Assembly: GCA_021234535.1 (NCBI GenBank)
Contig: CM037849.1
Span: forward strand, 15,100,571 to 15,164,570
Direction: 5' to 3'
DNA: 64,000 nt
From: Stichopus chloronotus
Lineage: Eukaryota > Echinodermata > Holothuroidea > Aspidochirotida > Stichopodidae
The position numbers and the translations under genes were made by a program. Under the pieces are notes generated by a model. It was not told where the DNA came from, ran no database searches, and was given only the letters and a program-made list of their open reading frames with translations. Positions 46,076 through 58,872 of this stretch are shown in pieces; position 1 is the stretch's first letter; each line of letters opens with the position of its first letter.

Positions 46076-46614
46076 TATCAAATCCTCGATGAAGCCATAT
46101 GGCCATCTTCTCCCCTATAACTGCTTCAAGCCTGTTGAACTACAGACGGATGTCAACTTCTCTGGCTGCATAATCAAACAATCGGAAATCAAAATTGGAA
46201 AATTAATTTTGCGGTCGGCGGGTTTCAAAATATAAGGTCAGATCGAGCAGCGACATTCAGGCGAATGACTGACATTAACGATCATGTTTGGTGGTGTGGA
46301 TGGCATGATGTCTGCAGGAGGCGCGCAGAAGTGTAGTTTTACGTCATAGCTTTGAGTTATACCGGCTGTCTGCACAGTTTTAACACTATAGTGGGCCCAT
46401 AAACACAGCAGCCTAATAGCAAACTTAACTTTGACTGCGAAAATGTCGACCACAATGTCGACCTCGCCAACGTTACTATTAAATATATGTGGCCACTGTA
46501 AGCATACCAAATGACAAAAAAAGATGCACTCAGTGTTTTCTATGATCACGGGACGAGGATCTGAAAGGTCCTTGAGTAGAAATTTGCTTTCCACGATTTT
46601 CCGACTTTCAGATC
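46076..46614. other. no certain gene
   Basis: Contains an unrecognised minus-strand open frame (46,238-46,663, 141 codons) that runs into the first repeat monomer of the next array, so it is unlikely to be a gene as it stands. Otherwise unique sequence. Confidence 0.35.
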
Positions 46615-48260
46615 TGGTGACCTCAAGTAACGTTTGACCTCCATGAAAAACAGCAGAGGACATGTATTCACAATGAAGAACAGAAGCATCACCTTAAAGT
46701 TCTATGCAGCAATTTTCCCTTCTGGAGACAGTGTTTTTACAACGTTTTCAAACTATACCCCGACCCCCTACTAACCTCAAATTACCTTTGATCTTCACAA
46801 AAATAGTCGAGATTTCCTACGTATCAAGATTGACCAATGTCTTCCGTTTGACGTCACAGCTGCATTTACTTCTTGAGATGTTAATCTCTGGTCACCTCAA
46901 ATGAACTTTGACCTAGACAACGGGCAAGATAAACACCAAGATTGAAGTTGCAGCAACTTCCCCTTCTTGAGATATTATCTTTTACAAATTTTTCAAACTG
47001 TGATCTCTATTGATCTCAATTCACCTTTGACCTTTATTGACCTTTAAAAATTCACATAAAGCGTTTACACATATGTCTTCAGTTTGAAGTTCTAGCAACA
47101 TAAATGTCTTGAGATATCTTGTATATAAGGTTTTTTTTTTCAATGTCATCTCTGGTAACGTCAAATGACCTTTGACCTCCCTAAGAACATTAAAGATCAT
47201 CTACTCACAATGGACTACCTTAACACCAACTTTGAAGTTCAAGAGTCTTTCCATCTTTACAAGCAAAGGCGTAGCACACGGGCATACATACATACGAAAA
47301 CACGAGCGCGGGCGCACACATCAGACACCATTACCATCGCACAGGTTCCTTGATTTCCTTTGCCAAGATATAAACAAATATATGATAGTATATCGGATAA
47401 CCTCCAAAACCAAGAGTTGTCATCCTAGTCAATGTGATCAACCCATACACACCCATACATAAAGTATGAGATTATTGTATGTTACCGGTCTTGAGATTAC
47501 GTTTTCACAGTCTCACCTCAGTTTGGTGACCAATATTTGCCGTTGACGTCAATTAAAAAGACAGGACTCCTATCAACTCGGTATGATCAATTTACACACC
47601 AAGTATGATAGTATTAAAGATTAGTTTACTGTTTATGTATAGGAGTTTCACACGGCTTTGACCTTTTGAACGCTGGTGACCCCAAATGATATTTGACCTC
47701 CACCAAAACCAATCTGGGATCATCTACCTAATATGGGCACTCACGTGCAAAGTATGTGATTCACAAGAAAGTACCCTTCTGTAGATACACTATTTACAAG
47801 TTTACACAGTTTGACCTTTGGTGACCTCAAATGATCTTTGACCTCCACAAAATTACAAGAGATATCTAGTCAACATTACTAACCATCATTATCATTAAAG
47901 TTACCCTCCATAAGACTTGATAGTATTAAGGATTAGTTTACTGTTTATGTATAGGAGTTTTACACGGTTTTGACCTTTTGGACGCTGGTGACCCCAAATC
48001 GTATTTGACCTACACCAAAACCAATCTGGGATCATCTACCTAATATGGGCAGTCCACATGCCAAGAACGAGATTCAAAAAAAGGTAGCCTTCTTTAGATA
48101 CACTATTTACAAGTTTACACAGTTTGAACTCTGGTGAACTCAAATGACCCTTGACCTCTACTAGAAACGATAGGGATCATCTACTAAATGAGAGGCATCC
48201 ACATGCCAAATATGAAGTTCCTCCAGTCAAGGTCACCCTTCTTGAGATATCGTGTTTACA
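46615..48260. repeat. tandem array of about 120-165-bp monomers bearing DR1 nuclear-receptor motifs
   Basis: Diverged monomers share GGTGACCTCAAATGACC TTTGACCTCC, then a GGGATCATCTAC block, then CCTTCTTGAGATATCGTG and TTTACAAG. Monomer starts are near 46,618, 46,775, 46,896, 47,020, 47,156, 47,676, 47,824, 47,990 and 48,132. One unit (47,166-47,178) carries an exact DR1 (TGACCTTTGACCT); others differ by one to three bases. Between 47,290 and 47,670 the array is interrupted by other sequence. A CA-rich run follows at 48,290-48,325. Confidence 0.85.
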
Positions 48261-51200
48261 AGCGAAGTGTCACTTGCACCCATACAACATTCACACACAC
48301 ACACATAAACACACACACACATACGACATCGCATACTGAAGATTCCTTCTGCTGACGCAAGCAGTAAAAAAAGACATTAATTTGAGTAGTGCAATACATG
48401 ACATCACAAACCATCTTTCAATCTAACAGTGAGTCATGATCAATAGACTGTAACATTGAATGTCTCAGTTCAGGAATGTCCTTTGAAGGTGGTAGTTTGA
48501 TCATTGGAATTTGTTCAATTTGTTCAGATATATGAGACAGGGCTAAAAATTAAATGTGACAATTGGACATACAGATAGAGAAAATTCGGAATTTCAACGT
48601 TGACCCCCCCCCCCCCCCTCTTTGAGTATGAACGTGTCTCTTGTTTGTTTTCTTTTTCTTATGTATTTTAAGGGGGGGGGAGGATTCTCAATCGAAATGA
48701 AGAGAATAAACTACAGATTTAAGAGGTTGTCTAAATTGTGATCACGTCTTAACACTATCGGCTTGTACGTATTAGCCTTTTAGTTATGTCATCGACCGCT
48801 CACCACAAGTTATTGATATGAAGTCACTTTATATACACTATCCTGCACAGCTAACGACACGGTGAAAGATGAGAGATCCATGGTGAAATTGAGTAAGGTT
48901 CTTCAATTACACGATCTTCTCATATCTACAATAGCTTATGTAGATTTTTCTTTTTATCGGAAACTGTGTGTAGAGGTATTGAGAGCGTCATCTAGTGGTT
49001 GGTTTGGAGTATCTCCTACCAGCAACGGTTTGTATGTTTGTGTGTATGACCGTGTCCGGGTGCGTGTGTGTGTGTGTGTGTGTTTTGTTTGTCGCGACGC
49101 TGGTTTCGAGACCACTAAAACAGACAGCCTAGCTGATGTTACGATCACATAAAAGCTGTCAAACACATTTTTAAATCTCATCGATATACCCTCAAGCGAA
49201 CAACAAACCCAATATGGGAATGCATCTCGGTGTTCAAACATCGCGGTGACTGACACCGGTGAGATCGTGACCACAGAAAGACAGCAAAAGTCACAAAAAG
49301 TTCTGATTGACTCGGTTGACTGCCGTGGGAATAATTGTAAAACACAATACGTATAAATGTTTGCCAATAGCAGATATAACAATAATACTCTCGACGGCAA
49401 ACACCGGTTGGATTGTCGAGTATCAACACAACGTCAATTTTAAAGGTCCTGTCACGTGATTAAGACGTTGTGGGGCATCAACTAGTCCAATAATTGGACA
49501 TGTTGAAGGCAACCACAAATTGCATCAGATATTGACCATTTTCTAAGCAAACGCCTGTAATACACCCGCGTCATGAATAGTTTTTGGGCTAAGTGTGCAA
49601 ATTCGTGACGTCAAGGTGGGGATATATGTGAGTTCCTCCTTATACGCCTATTGTTTCATCCTTCGTTATCGCTATAGTCATTTCAAGGACAAGTTCAAAC
49701 TTCGATAAGCTCCGAGGGATCTATTTTGGAAGTGAATAATGTCCCCTTTAAAAATACCCACATCACTCACCAAATATTTAAACAAGAAGGTAAGTAATTA
49801 AAAGACATTGCATAAGGGTTAACGACGGAAATATTTGACGCTGTGCATAAACATATACCAGATCATAAGTTTGGCAAAGGCAATCACGGTCCAGTAAAAC
49901 TTCTTCAAAAGGTGTAAATGAACGGTAGTAGTTACAATGGATTTCTCATTCCGCGATGATGTTTATTCCTCAACTTCGAAATGAAGTCATTTTTTTTTTT
50001 TAGTTGACGTCACGCGATCGACTTATGAAATCATGATTTTGCGGGTCTCAGGCAGCCATTTCCGGCCTAGACTTTCTTGGCTCTGGGAAATGAAGACAAG
50101 CGACAGCAAGGTATCCCAGCAGCAGAGCACCCCACTCCACTGATCCCCGCCACTGCCACCAGCTTACAAATCAATTGCACTGCCCTGGCGTGTGATCATG
50201 TTTCACGTGTATATGCTTTCCTCCCCCCCCCCCCACCCCTGTATCTTCAGTCCCGATTTCTGACATTCCATATCTTGGCCTGAAGACCGATGTTCGTCAT
50301 GCACAGCCCGTAAACTATTACAACAACTCCATGCTACAAGGTACTTCAATATCAGTAACTGAAGATGAACAACCATCCAGACCCGAATATGGAACAGTAA
50401 TTAGTAACGTAAGGAATTGTGTACACGACTGGAGATCTTCTCTAATACGAGTTCACAACGAGGGGTCATTGGCATTCCGTATTCTTTCTTTTTTTTCTCT
50501 ACCACTTAGTAGAAAAGACACTGCACTACTTCAAGGAGATATTCACTACACTACTTCAAAGAGATAGAAGTTTCTCTAGGCACAGTTCATGGTAAAAGCA
50601 GCTTTATCTGTTGTTTTTTTTTCTCTTTTTTTTTTTTTTTGGTTAAAAAGCTCATAATTTCATAAGTAGACCAAACCTTTCTTAGTCAGTGCCAACGAGA
50701 AAGGGAAGCCGAAAGATGAAGTGACACATGTATCGATCCCCGACATAGGTAGCGATTGCTCTTAGTTTATTACACGGGAGCGTACAGTCTCACTGACTAC
50801 TTACACAACATACTCTGTGCTAAGAGCATAATTTTGCAGAAAAATGAATGCGACTGTGAGTTGAACACCTAATGCCAGTGATGTGTTTAATGGCGCGTTC
50901 AGTGTTCACAGACGCATTGGCACTTTATTGGTTTGTGGTATCGGGGCGCTAAATTTGTCTTCTTGCAGATATCCAGACGACTGAAATGGTTTAACAAATA
51001 TGCAGTATCGCCCCCCCCCCCCCCCATCTATAACAAACTCAGCAGGGGGGTAAGCTAGGTAAACACACGGCACCTCTCACTTCGGGCTGTTCAGCGGCCG
51101 GATATAGTGTGGGTCTAAAATGAATTCTGCATCACCCCCCACCCCCTCGCGTACCTCAGGTTTCTAAACCCCGTGCGAGGTTTCGCCATCTCTCAACAGA

Positions 51201-53588
51201 AAGACGCACACGGCAAAGTTGTGCAAATAGTTCGATGCGATTAAATTAACAGCAGCTAGGGTGGCTAGTATAGGTAATGTAGATCAACAACTGATCACAC
51301 ACATGAACCGTCACCGCTCTTGAACGCCGCCATGTTCGCACTGATTTGCACTCAAGCGTGAATGAAACAGTAGTGGTAGCACACTCCGTATTTTTGTGTA
51401 GCCGGGTCATTTCAATGTCATATGGGGCTTGTACGTATTAGGCCTACATAAGCACGAAGCTTTGGTAGCTGACCTGTGTAACGTGGCCTGCACATAGCTT
51501 GGCAATAGCCTAATTGCCTGCGCGGCGCCTCTTTGGCGTACGCGTCTGTATAGCTGTCGCATCGGAGATGGTTTTTCGTGGCGAGTAGCTGAGCGAGAAG
51601 CTCTTCCCCGGTGCGGGGCCATAGTCTGCACGCCACTTGGGGCCTACGTAACCTATCATAGGCCTAATAATGCTATGAGAGTGTTGACCATACGTTGTTT
51701 ACGATCCCCCCCCCCCTTTTTTTTACTTTTTGTCTTTCCGAAAATTCCTTCGATTGTGGGTCAAATGATACATAGCTTTTTTTGTACCTTCACGACACTA
51801 TTCCTCACTATTCCTCCCTTTCCAGACTATAGGTATACACAATATGGGTATACAAATTAATGTGGTATATTCTAGAACATTTTCTCCATGCAACGGAGTC
51901 CGTCTCAATACAGGTAATAGACATGTATTGTTGTTATCTTATGGTATGTTACCTTGAAATTTGAAGAAAGATCCATTCAGAGATATAACTCGAAAATGTA
52001 GTACAAACGCCGCTGTGAAAGTACAAATCAAACAAAACAGTACAAACTCCAATCTTTTCGGCATTCTCCGTAGTCCGTATCTTCTCCACGCACGTAGACT
52101 CATTCTTCGTTATTGGCATGGTCTACTACTATTCCACGCAATGGTGTTGATCGATATAAAAAGATTCCCCCTTTCAGAACTCTTCTTCATCCTTCTTCAA
52201 ATTCCACGTCTCTCTGCTGTCTTCAAAAGTCTTATTGTAGGCGACACTATTTCCCTCCTCTTCTGGTACGGTATACGCGCTACAAACGTCCCCATCGATT
52301 TTGTGATATTGATTTAACACGCTAGGTCACGAATCGGCATAAATCAAACCCTCCGGCCTTCCAAGAGAGTCGCTGGAGTTAGACTTGCTCAAAGTCGCTT
52401 TAAACATTTTCACCTGCCAACGTTTAACACAGATTAATTAATGGTCGAGGAACTTTTGCTTCCGATCTCCATGACTACGGCTTGACTACGGCACGACGTC
52501 AAAGTCAAATGAGGAATTTAATCAGTTTGAAAGTGAGGCCACTCTTTCGTCTTTGTTTTCAGATCGTAATGCGCCAGAAAGCCATCGGCTATATCTCTCA
52601 GCTGGTAAGTCCTCACCTTACTTTATCGACATGATCTTCCCTCGATAGTAACCAATTCCGGAATTGGAAGGCCAGTTAGCAGATGAAATATCAACGGAAT
52701 CTGGAATCAATGGTCATGTATGAGCGGAAACAATTACTTTGTTAAGGAGCATAGGTTATTGTGAGAAAAGTACCAAAGTACAATTATGTTCAGTTTGTCT
52801 CCAAAATGAGCTTGATGCATGCCCCCAGATCGGACTTGAGAGTACGAACTGATGGCTGAATAATTTGCATAGGAATATATTCTCTAATTTGGGATTAAAT
52901 GGTCAGAATTGTTAAATTCAGCAAAAAAAGTAAAACAAAACACAAGCCATATAGTTATTTTTCTCAACTTCCGGCCTTCCTTTTAATTTCATAGGCTAAT
53001 GACTTGCGGAGAGTCATTGTACACCCAGGGAGGATATTTTACATACAGAATTGCGAGCTTTAAGTCGAGGAACAGCATCTATTTATCACGCAATGGCCAG
53101 AAGAATTGAGCGTTTGTATCGGGTACCAGGGTACTTGGGTACCCGACAGACGTTGTCAGGACCCAGTCCTGTAATTGCTACCCGCAGGATCCAGCGTTTC
53201 GCTAAATTTCATTGTATGTGTGAAAATATTTCAGCGTTGCCGTATCTAAGAACGAAACTATTGCCGTGAGGGCACGCGGAAGATGCTACTATATTCAAGA
53301 GCGGATTTAAAGGGGGATCTTCCAAAATGTTTTTTTTTTTTTTCAACTTCATAAAACAACACAAAGCCTTATCTAAAAAGCACACTAGACCTAACTGATG
53401 TGTCAGTCAATCTTGTTCCTTATTTTTTTTTTAACTCAAAATACTAGTCCTCCCAGGAAGCGTTACTCAACCCTGTTATTCAGACTTTTGGCACCCTGGT
53501 AATATAATGGTTCATATGGACCACAGTATAACTTGAGCCAACTCCGGACATTACTGGGAGTATTATCCTATGTGGTTACTCATGAGCA

Positions 53589-53619
<31 letters not shown>

Positions 53620-56600
53620 TGGATTGCTAACTTCAGTTTATTATCGGGGCAACCAGGCCCACCGAAAACTGCTTTCCACTTTCAAGAGACTTCAACTATA
53701 ATTTTCCACAATCTCAGGCTTTTTTGCCATGACTCTAGTCTCTGTACCGTTAGTGTCTTACTTGATGTCATGAAATTTATTTGGACGGAAATTCTTGGTG
53801 ATCTGAAGAAAAAAAAGTAACTCATACAAGAAATTATCATCCTGCTAAGTGGAACCATCAATTTGAAACCTATTCTAGGGAGAACTTCAACATAGCATGA
53901 CTGCAGTTGACACAAGTAAAGTGAGAGAAAAACTTTTTACACACATATACCTTTGTCATAAAATTAAACTGTCACAGAGATTTTACTCTCTAAATTGCAT
54001 TCCTTGCAGTGACACAGTTTGAAGAATAGTCCATACTAAAACACTGGTATCAGTTTCATTGCTTTCATTTACTATTGGACGTCTGAAGTTTTAAGTTGTT
54101 TGACTAATACACTCATGGCATGCATTATCACTTGAACCTCTCTATACCCTCTGATGTCAACAAACGCAGAAATAAATGTACAGGTAACAACAATTGCTCC
54201 TTCATATTACTATGAACTGGGCAGGGGTGTAGGCTATGAAGCGAAGGATGTGCCATGTTGAAAAAAGAAAACAAGAAAAAAGAATTACCTAGAACCTAAG
54301 AGTGCCAGAATCACCAAGAAATTTGAAAGAAATAAAGCCATTGTTGAAAAAAGGAGTTGCTGAAGAAATATCCAATTCAAATCTAGCATGAAATGTAGCA
54401 CCACTTTTAATCTAGCCCACCCTACGTTAGCAGAAATTTTCCACAGGGGACTTTGACCCCCCTCCCCCAAGATCAATCTTTTATACAAATCACTATAACC
54501 TGGGCTGGGGTGCGAGGGCTCTGCCAGGTGGAAAAAAAGTCAGTTACCAAGGTTTAAGAATATTTCACCCAGAAAGATGAAAAAAAAAATCATTACTTAA
54601 AAAGTAATAATTCCAGAAGATATATTCAATCCAAATCTAGCATCAAATGTAGCATCATTTTCCATCGAGCCCCCCTCCCCCCATCCCCCCTACGATAGCA
54701 AACCCCTCCCTTTTCACCCCTCCCCCGAGATGGCGATTAGCCATCGTCCTGCTCCCCATTTTGCCCTTCTGTCAAATCCTGGATCCGTCACTGATATTAA
54801 CGTGCAAATCAAAATTTCGGTGCTCTATGACTTCACAACTGACGAATTGGCGGCCTAATGGAGTTATATTTTCGGGTAACCGGATACCCGGCGGCACGGT
54901 CCTGGCCGACTATGTGCCCGACCGACTATGGGCCCGATTCGAATATGTGCCCGACCGACTGTGGACTGCCCGTCTTTGTGCCCGGTGCAGAATTTCGACA
55001 GAAAGTGGGTTATACGTCCATTTAAACTTTGATATCCAAGCTTTTTTTTTTTTTTACTTTAAATTGTCGTGGTGTATACTTCAAGTACAGGACGTCCACA
55101 CACGACGGTTCTGTCTCACAACTAAAAGATTAACTTAGTCATGGGTAGAATATGTCCCAATATTAAAAAAGAACGTTTATTCCTGAGAACAAAGCTAAGT
55201 AACTACTATCTACACTGGGATTTAAAAACATGCAACCGATAGCAATGTTTCCATGATCTGCATTTATTTTTTCTCTTTCTTTAAGTTTAGTTTCAGCATT
55301 CTACGTTTTCTCCCTATGAAATAAAAGCTAATTCGCTCGCATAACCACCCCCCATACACAGGTGGTAGAGTAGCCGGAAAAAGGGGGTGTTAAAAGACTT
55401 AAAGAGATGCGCTGTGTATAGATCAACGAAAGTGAACGTTACACGGAGAATGACGTCGAATCAAATGCTTGGCTGTTGCTAAGCGATCACGTGGGATGCA
55501 TTATACATCCACAAATCATCTTAAATCGTAATATTGCGACCTTCAGCGTAAAAATCGCCAAAAATGTTCATTGGCAGTGAAAAAAATCTTTTTTTTTCTT
55601 ACAATTCATAGCAGCAATAGAAACAAAAGGAAATCCTGACTGGAATGCCAAAAGGACCAAGATTCTTAATATTAGGCTCTGGTGGCGTGACTAACGGGGG
55701 GGGAATTAAAATATCAAAAATTCTGTATTCCTTTTCCGCGCCTCTCATATAATGTAACCGCCATACGGTCTGCATGAAAAAACTCCCATTCTCTTGCAAA
55801 GTACATCTCGCAAATTACTAGGATAATTTTTAACTTCCCACGCTGGACATGATAAAGCTTTACCTCAAAAAGAAAAAAAAAATGCAACACCAGTCGGAAA
55901 ATAAAAGACATGACTCGATTTGACTGCTTTACAAGTGGTGTTTATTTACATCATTTTTACAAGATGGTTCAATATTTGACAACAACAAAATGTCTGTGTC
56001 CCCATAATCACCTTCTATATTTTATTCAAAACCATTGCTGTTGAATATTTCTTAGTTTGACTTTCCAGAGATGACAGGGAGTAAAGAATAGGACTGAGCA
56101 GGGAGGTGTGACAGTAATACTGGTTAAGGTTTCCACATAACTTACATTTTCATATTGCTAATAATGAGCAACATATAATAACTTCATTAGAAGCACACCA
56201 TCGGCTGGTCAGTAGGTGAATCTGAATCCATGTTTGTATTTACCAGATGTCTAATTGCCTTTGAAGTTACAGGTTCTTAAGACCTTCCATCCTTTGCATT
56301 GCATTCTTCCCAAAAAACTGTGATATGATGTGTTGACGTAACTCGACTGTAACTCTGTCATGTCAGGCAGAATCTGAGGACTTCCTTGGCTCTTTGAAGA
56401 AGTCATTGAGGCTTAAAGATTTTCAACCATGATGAGGAGATGTCTCTTTGCTGTGATCGAAACAATGCCTGACTCCAACCTTCCCCCCCACAGAACTGGT
56501 ATGATTCAAAAAGATATATGTAAAATATATATATGTCAGGAACTTCATCCAAAACTTGACAGAATCATCACTCAAGGCATTAACTTTAAGGATCTGTACC

Positions 56601-57040
56601 ATCGACAGATATGTCTTCACTAAGGGTCAAATGCTCCATTACTAGGCCATCAAGAATGGACAATGCAATCAAGTATTCAAAATGCGATACGTGAGGACAG
56701 TTGAATCGAGCACATGACGAAATCGTCACTCGGAGAGACGACACTGACGATATTTTGATTAACATGAGATGCAGTTTAATGATTGGGTACTGTTGGATTC
56801 CAAACCGAGGGACGATGATGCAATGCAAACGATCCAATTGGTGTAACACCAAAACAGGTCAATTTACTTGATCCTTTCTTGAGTTTCTACACTGGTTGTG
56901 GTGTTATCTTCTCCATATACTGCCAGGAGCAGGTTCACGCTCTTTATTTTGGGAGGTGCTGCACCGGATTAACCCATTGCATCAGAGTTGTCATTCATCT
57001 GAAGGACTTAGAGACAAAAAGTGTTACCCTCAATGTCATG
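48261..57040. other. intergenic, no gene recognised
   Basis: About 8.8 kb without a defensible gene. Poly-C at 48,605-48,618, 50,223-50,234 and 51,011-51,025, (GT)n at 49,060-49,085, short (AT)n at 53,589-53,613, and many A/T runs. A 42-bp segment at 52,563-52,604 has strong splice-like borders on the plus strand. Degraded transposon copies lie at 54,217-54,800. Confidence 0.45.
54217..54800. mobile_element. two degraded, related transposon-like copies in tandem
   Basis: Two units of about 270-290 bp (54,217-54,485 and 54,493-54,765) share GGGGTG near the start, an AAATCTAGCATNAAATGTAGCA block, and CTACGNTAGCA. The same block occurs in the intact hAT element at 32,260-33,172. The right side ends in CCTGGATCCGTCACTG, a possible terminal sequence. 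No matching left terminus found. Confidence 0.5.
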
Positions 57041-57442
57041 TACCACTGATACCACTGATACCATTGATACCATTGATACCATTGATACCATGGATACCAT
57101 GGATGTCATGGATGCCATCGATGCCATCGATGCCATCGATGCCATCGATGCCATCGATACCATCGATACCATCGATACCATCGATACCATTGATACCATG
57201 GATGCCATGGATGCCATGGATGCCATCGATGCCATCGATACCATCGATACCATTGATACCATCGATACCATTGATACCATGGATGCCATGGATGTCATGG
57301 ATGCCATCGATACCATCGATACCATTGATACCATTGATACCATTGATACCATGGATGCCATGGATGTCATGGATGCCATCGATACCATCGATACCATCGA
57401 TACCATCGATACCATTGATAACATTGATACCATTGATACCAT
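57041..57442. repeat. minisatellite of 9-bp units (GATACCATT / GATGCCATC)
   Basis: About 45 tandem copies of a 9-bp unit, with the variants GATACCATT, GATACCATC, GATGCCATG and GATGTCATG. Blocks of variants recur, giving a longer period of about 63-72 bp in the middle. Because 9 is a multiple of three, several frames on both strands stay open for 150-180 codons (Ile-Pro-Leu, Asp-Thr-Ile and their complements). I treat these as artefacts, not proteins. Confidence 0.95.
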
Positions 57443-57899
57443 GACGAGGAGAGCAACAGTGAAAAGTCTGTGATATTTCAGGCACCAAGCCATGTTACAT
57501 CAATGTGTATGTATTAGTGCTAGATGAAATGTTAGATATGGTCCACTTTAGTACATGAAAAATTTAGTCTTGGACGTGCATCCACCGCACCCCCCCCCCC
57601 TTTAAGCCTGCTCATGAAGTGTTATGGCCTTATGTCCTACGGCATTTGCCTCTGCTTGTACTCTTATCTGTTTCCAGATTTGAACTACAGTTGCTTAACC
57701 ATGTGTCGATGCCATAACCATTCATTTACTACATCAACCCAAAAAGAGGGGTACCAAGATGGTATCCCATCTCACCTTCATCATATTTATGGGGTGGATC
57801 ACCATCTGGTGGACTCCATTGCTCTACCAGATCAGCGAGCATCATTTGAATTTGGCTTCACCATGTGTGTCTGCACCATATAGCTATACCTTTTACAGT
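57443..57899. other. intergenic, no gene recognised
   Basis: Unique sequence with a poly-C tract at 57,590-57,600. The later part may contain very decayed members of the next array. No gene. Confidence 0.4.
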
Positions 57900-58680
57900 G
57901 CTCAATTCAGGGGCATTCAGTTGATTCTAGTTTGCTACACCATCTCTTGAAGGGCTCACACCTTGCTACACCATCTTTTCATTGGTTCACATCATGGCAA
58001 GTCACCATGCTACACCAACTCTTGAAGGCATTATTTCACGGTACCCTTCGTGGTGCTAGCATGACCTTGTATATTTCATACGTCACCTCATATATCGTTC
58101 CTATCAAAATAACATCATGATGTACTGGCATCACCTTGTGCATCTTCACCATGCTTAACCACCTCTTGAGGGATTTATTTCAGGGTACCCTAGGTGGTTC
58201 TGGCATTACCATAGGTGGCATCTTCTGGCATTACCCTAGCTGGTTCTGGCATTACCTTACATCTCAACCATGAAGCACCACCTCATGATTAGCTCAAATC
58301 AGAGCAATGTGACTTAATGCCAACATCACATTGTGTGTCTTCACCACACTTCATCACACATCCTGAGGGCATCGGTTCAGATGTAGGTACCCTACTTGGT
58401 TCTGGCATAACCCTGTTTATCTCTGCCATGACTACACCATTCCTCATTCATTTCAGGGTGCCCTACTTGGCTGTGGCATCACCTTGTCTATCCCAGCAAT
58501 GCTTACACTATTCCTTTTCCATTCTAGGGAACCTTACTGAGCTTTGACATCACATTATCTGTCTCAACCATGTTTACACAAGTCCTTTATCATTTCAGGT
58601 TTACCCTTCTTGGCTCTGACTTCACCTTGCCTATCTCAACAATAGTTACGCCATTCCTCTCTCGTTTCAGGGTACATCGG
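57900..58680. repeat. tandem array of about 72-bp units ending on the TAF2 stop codon
   Basis: Diverged units with consensus blocks TTTCAGGGTACCCTACTTGG, TTCTGGCATCACCTTGTCTA and CAACCATGCTTACACCATTC. The TCAGG block recurs at 58,453, about 58,523, 58,595 and 58,667, steps of 71-72 bp. The last copy is the TAF2 stop codon itself (TCA on this strand). Older units to about 57,900 are less regular. Confidence 0.8.
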
Positions 58681-58872
58681 ACGGTTCTCGCTTGATCTTG
58701 TGCTTGTGTTTCTTGTTCTTCTTTTTCTTCTTATGTGGATCTGGATCAGGTGCTGAGGTCCTTGGCTCTGAGTACCGATACCCAGGGTGGCCCGGTGGTC
58801 CTGACGCAGAGCTGGGAGTCAATGACCGGCTCGGAAAACTGTCCCTCGAGCTGTCCATCTCTTCCAACATAC
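58667..58872 (-). CDS. TAF2: TAF2 terminal exon: Lys/His-rich tail
   Basis: Acceptor TTGTTTTAG; starts in phase 1 and completes a Gly codon, then MLEEMDSSRDSFPSRS. Ends with the basic KHKHKIKREPSDVP and a stop. The final codons coincide with the first unit of the downstream tandem array. Confidence 0.87.

Noticed and set aside
46238..46663. 141-codon minus-strand frame
   Set aside because: Begins inside the first monomer of the DR1 repeat array; no family match and no supporting exon borders.
56896..57493. Four long open frames (150-182 codons) on both strands
   Set aside because: All are the same 9-bp minisatellite read in different frames. The repeat length is a multiple of three, so open frames come for free.
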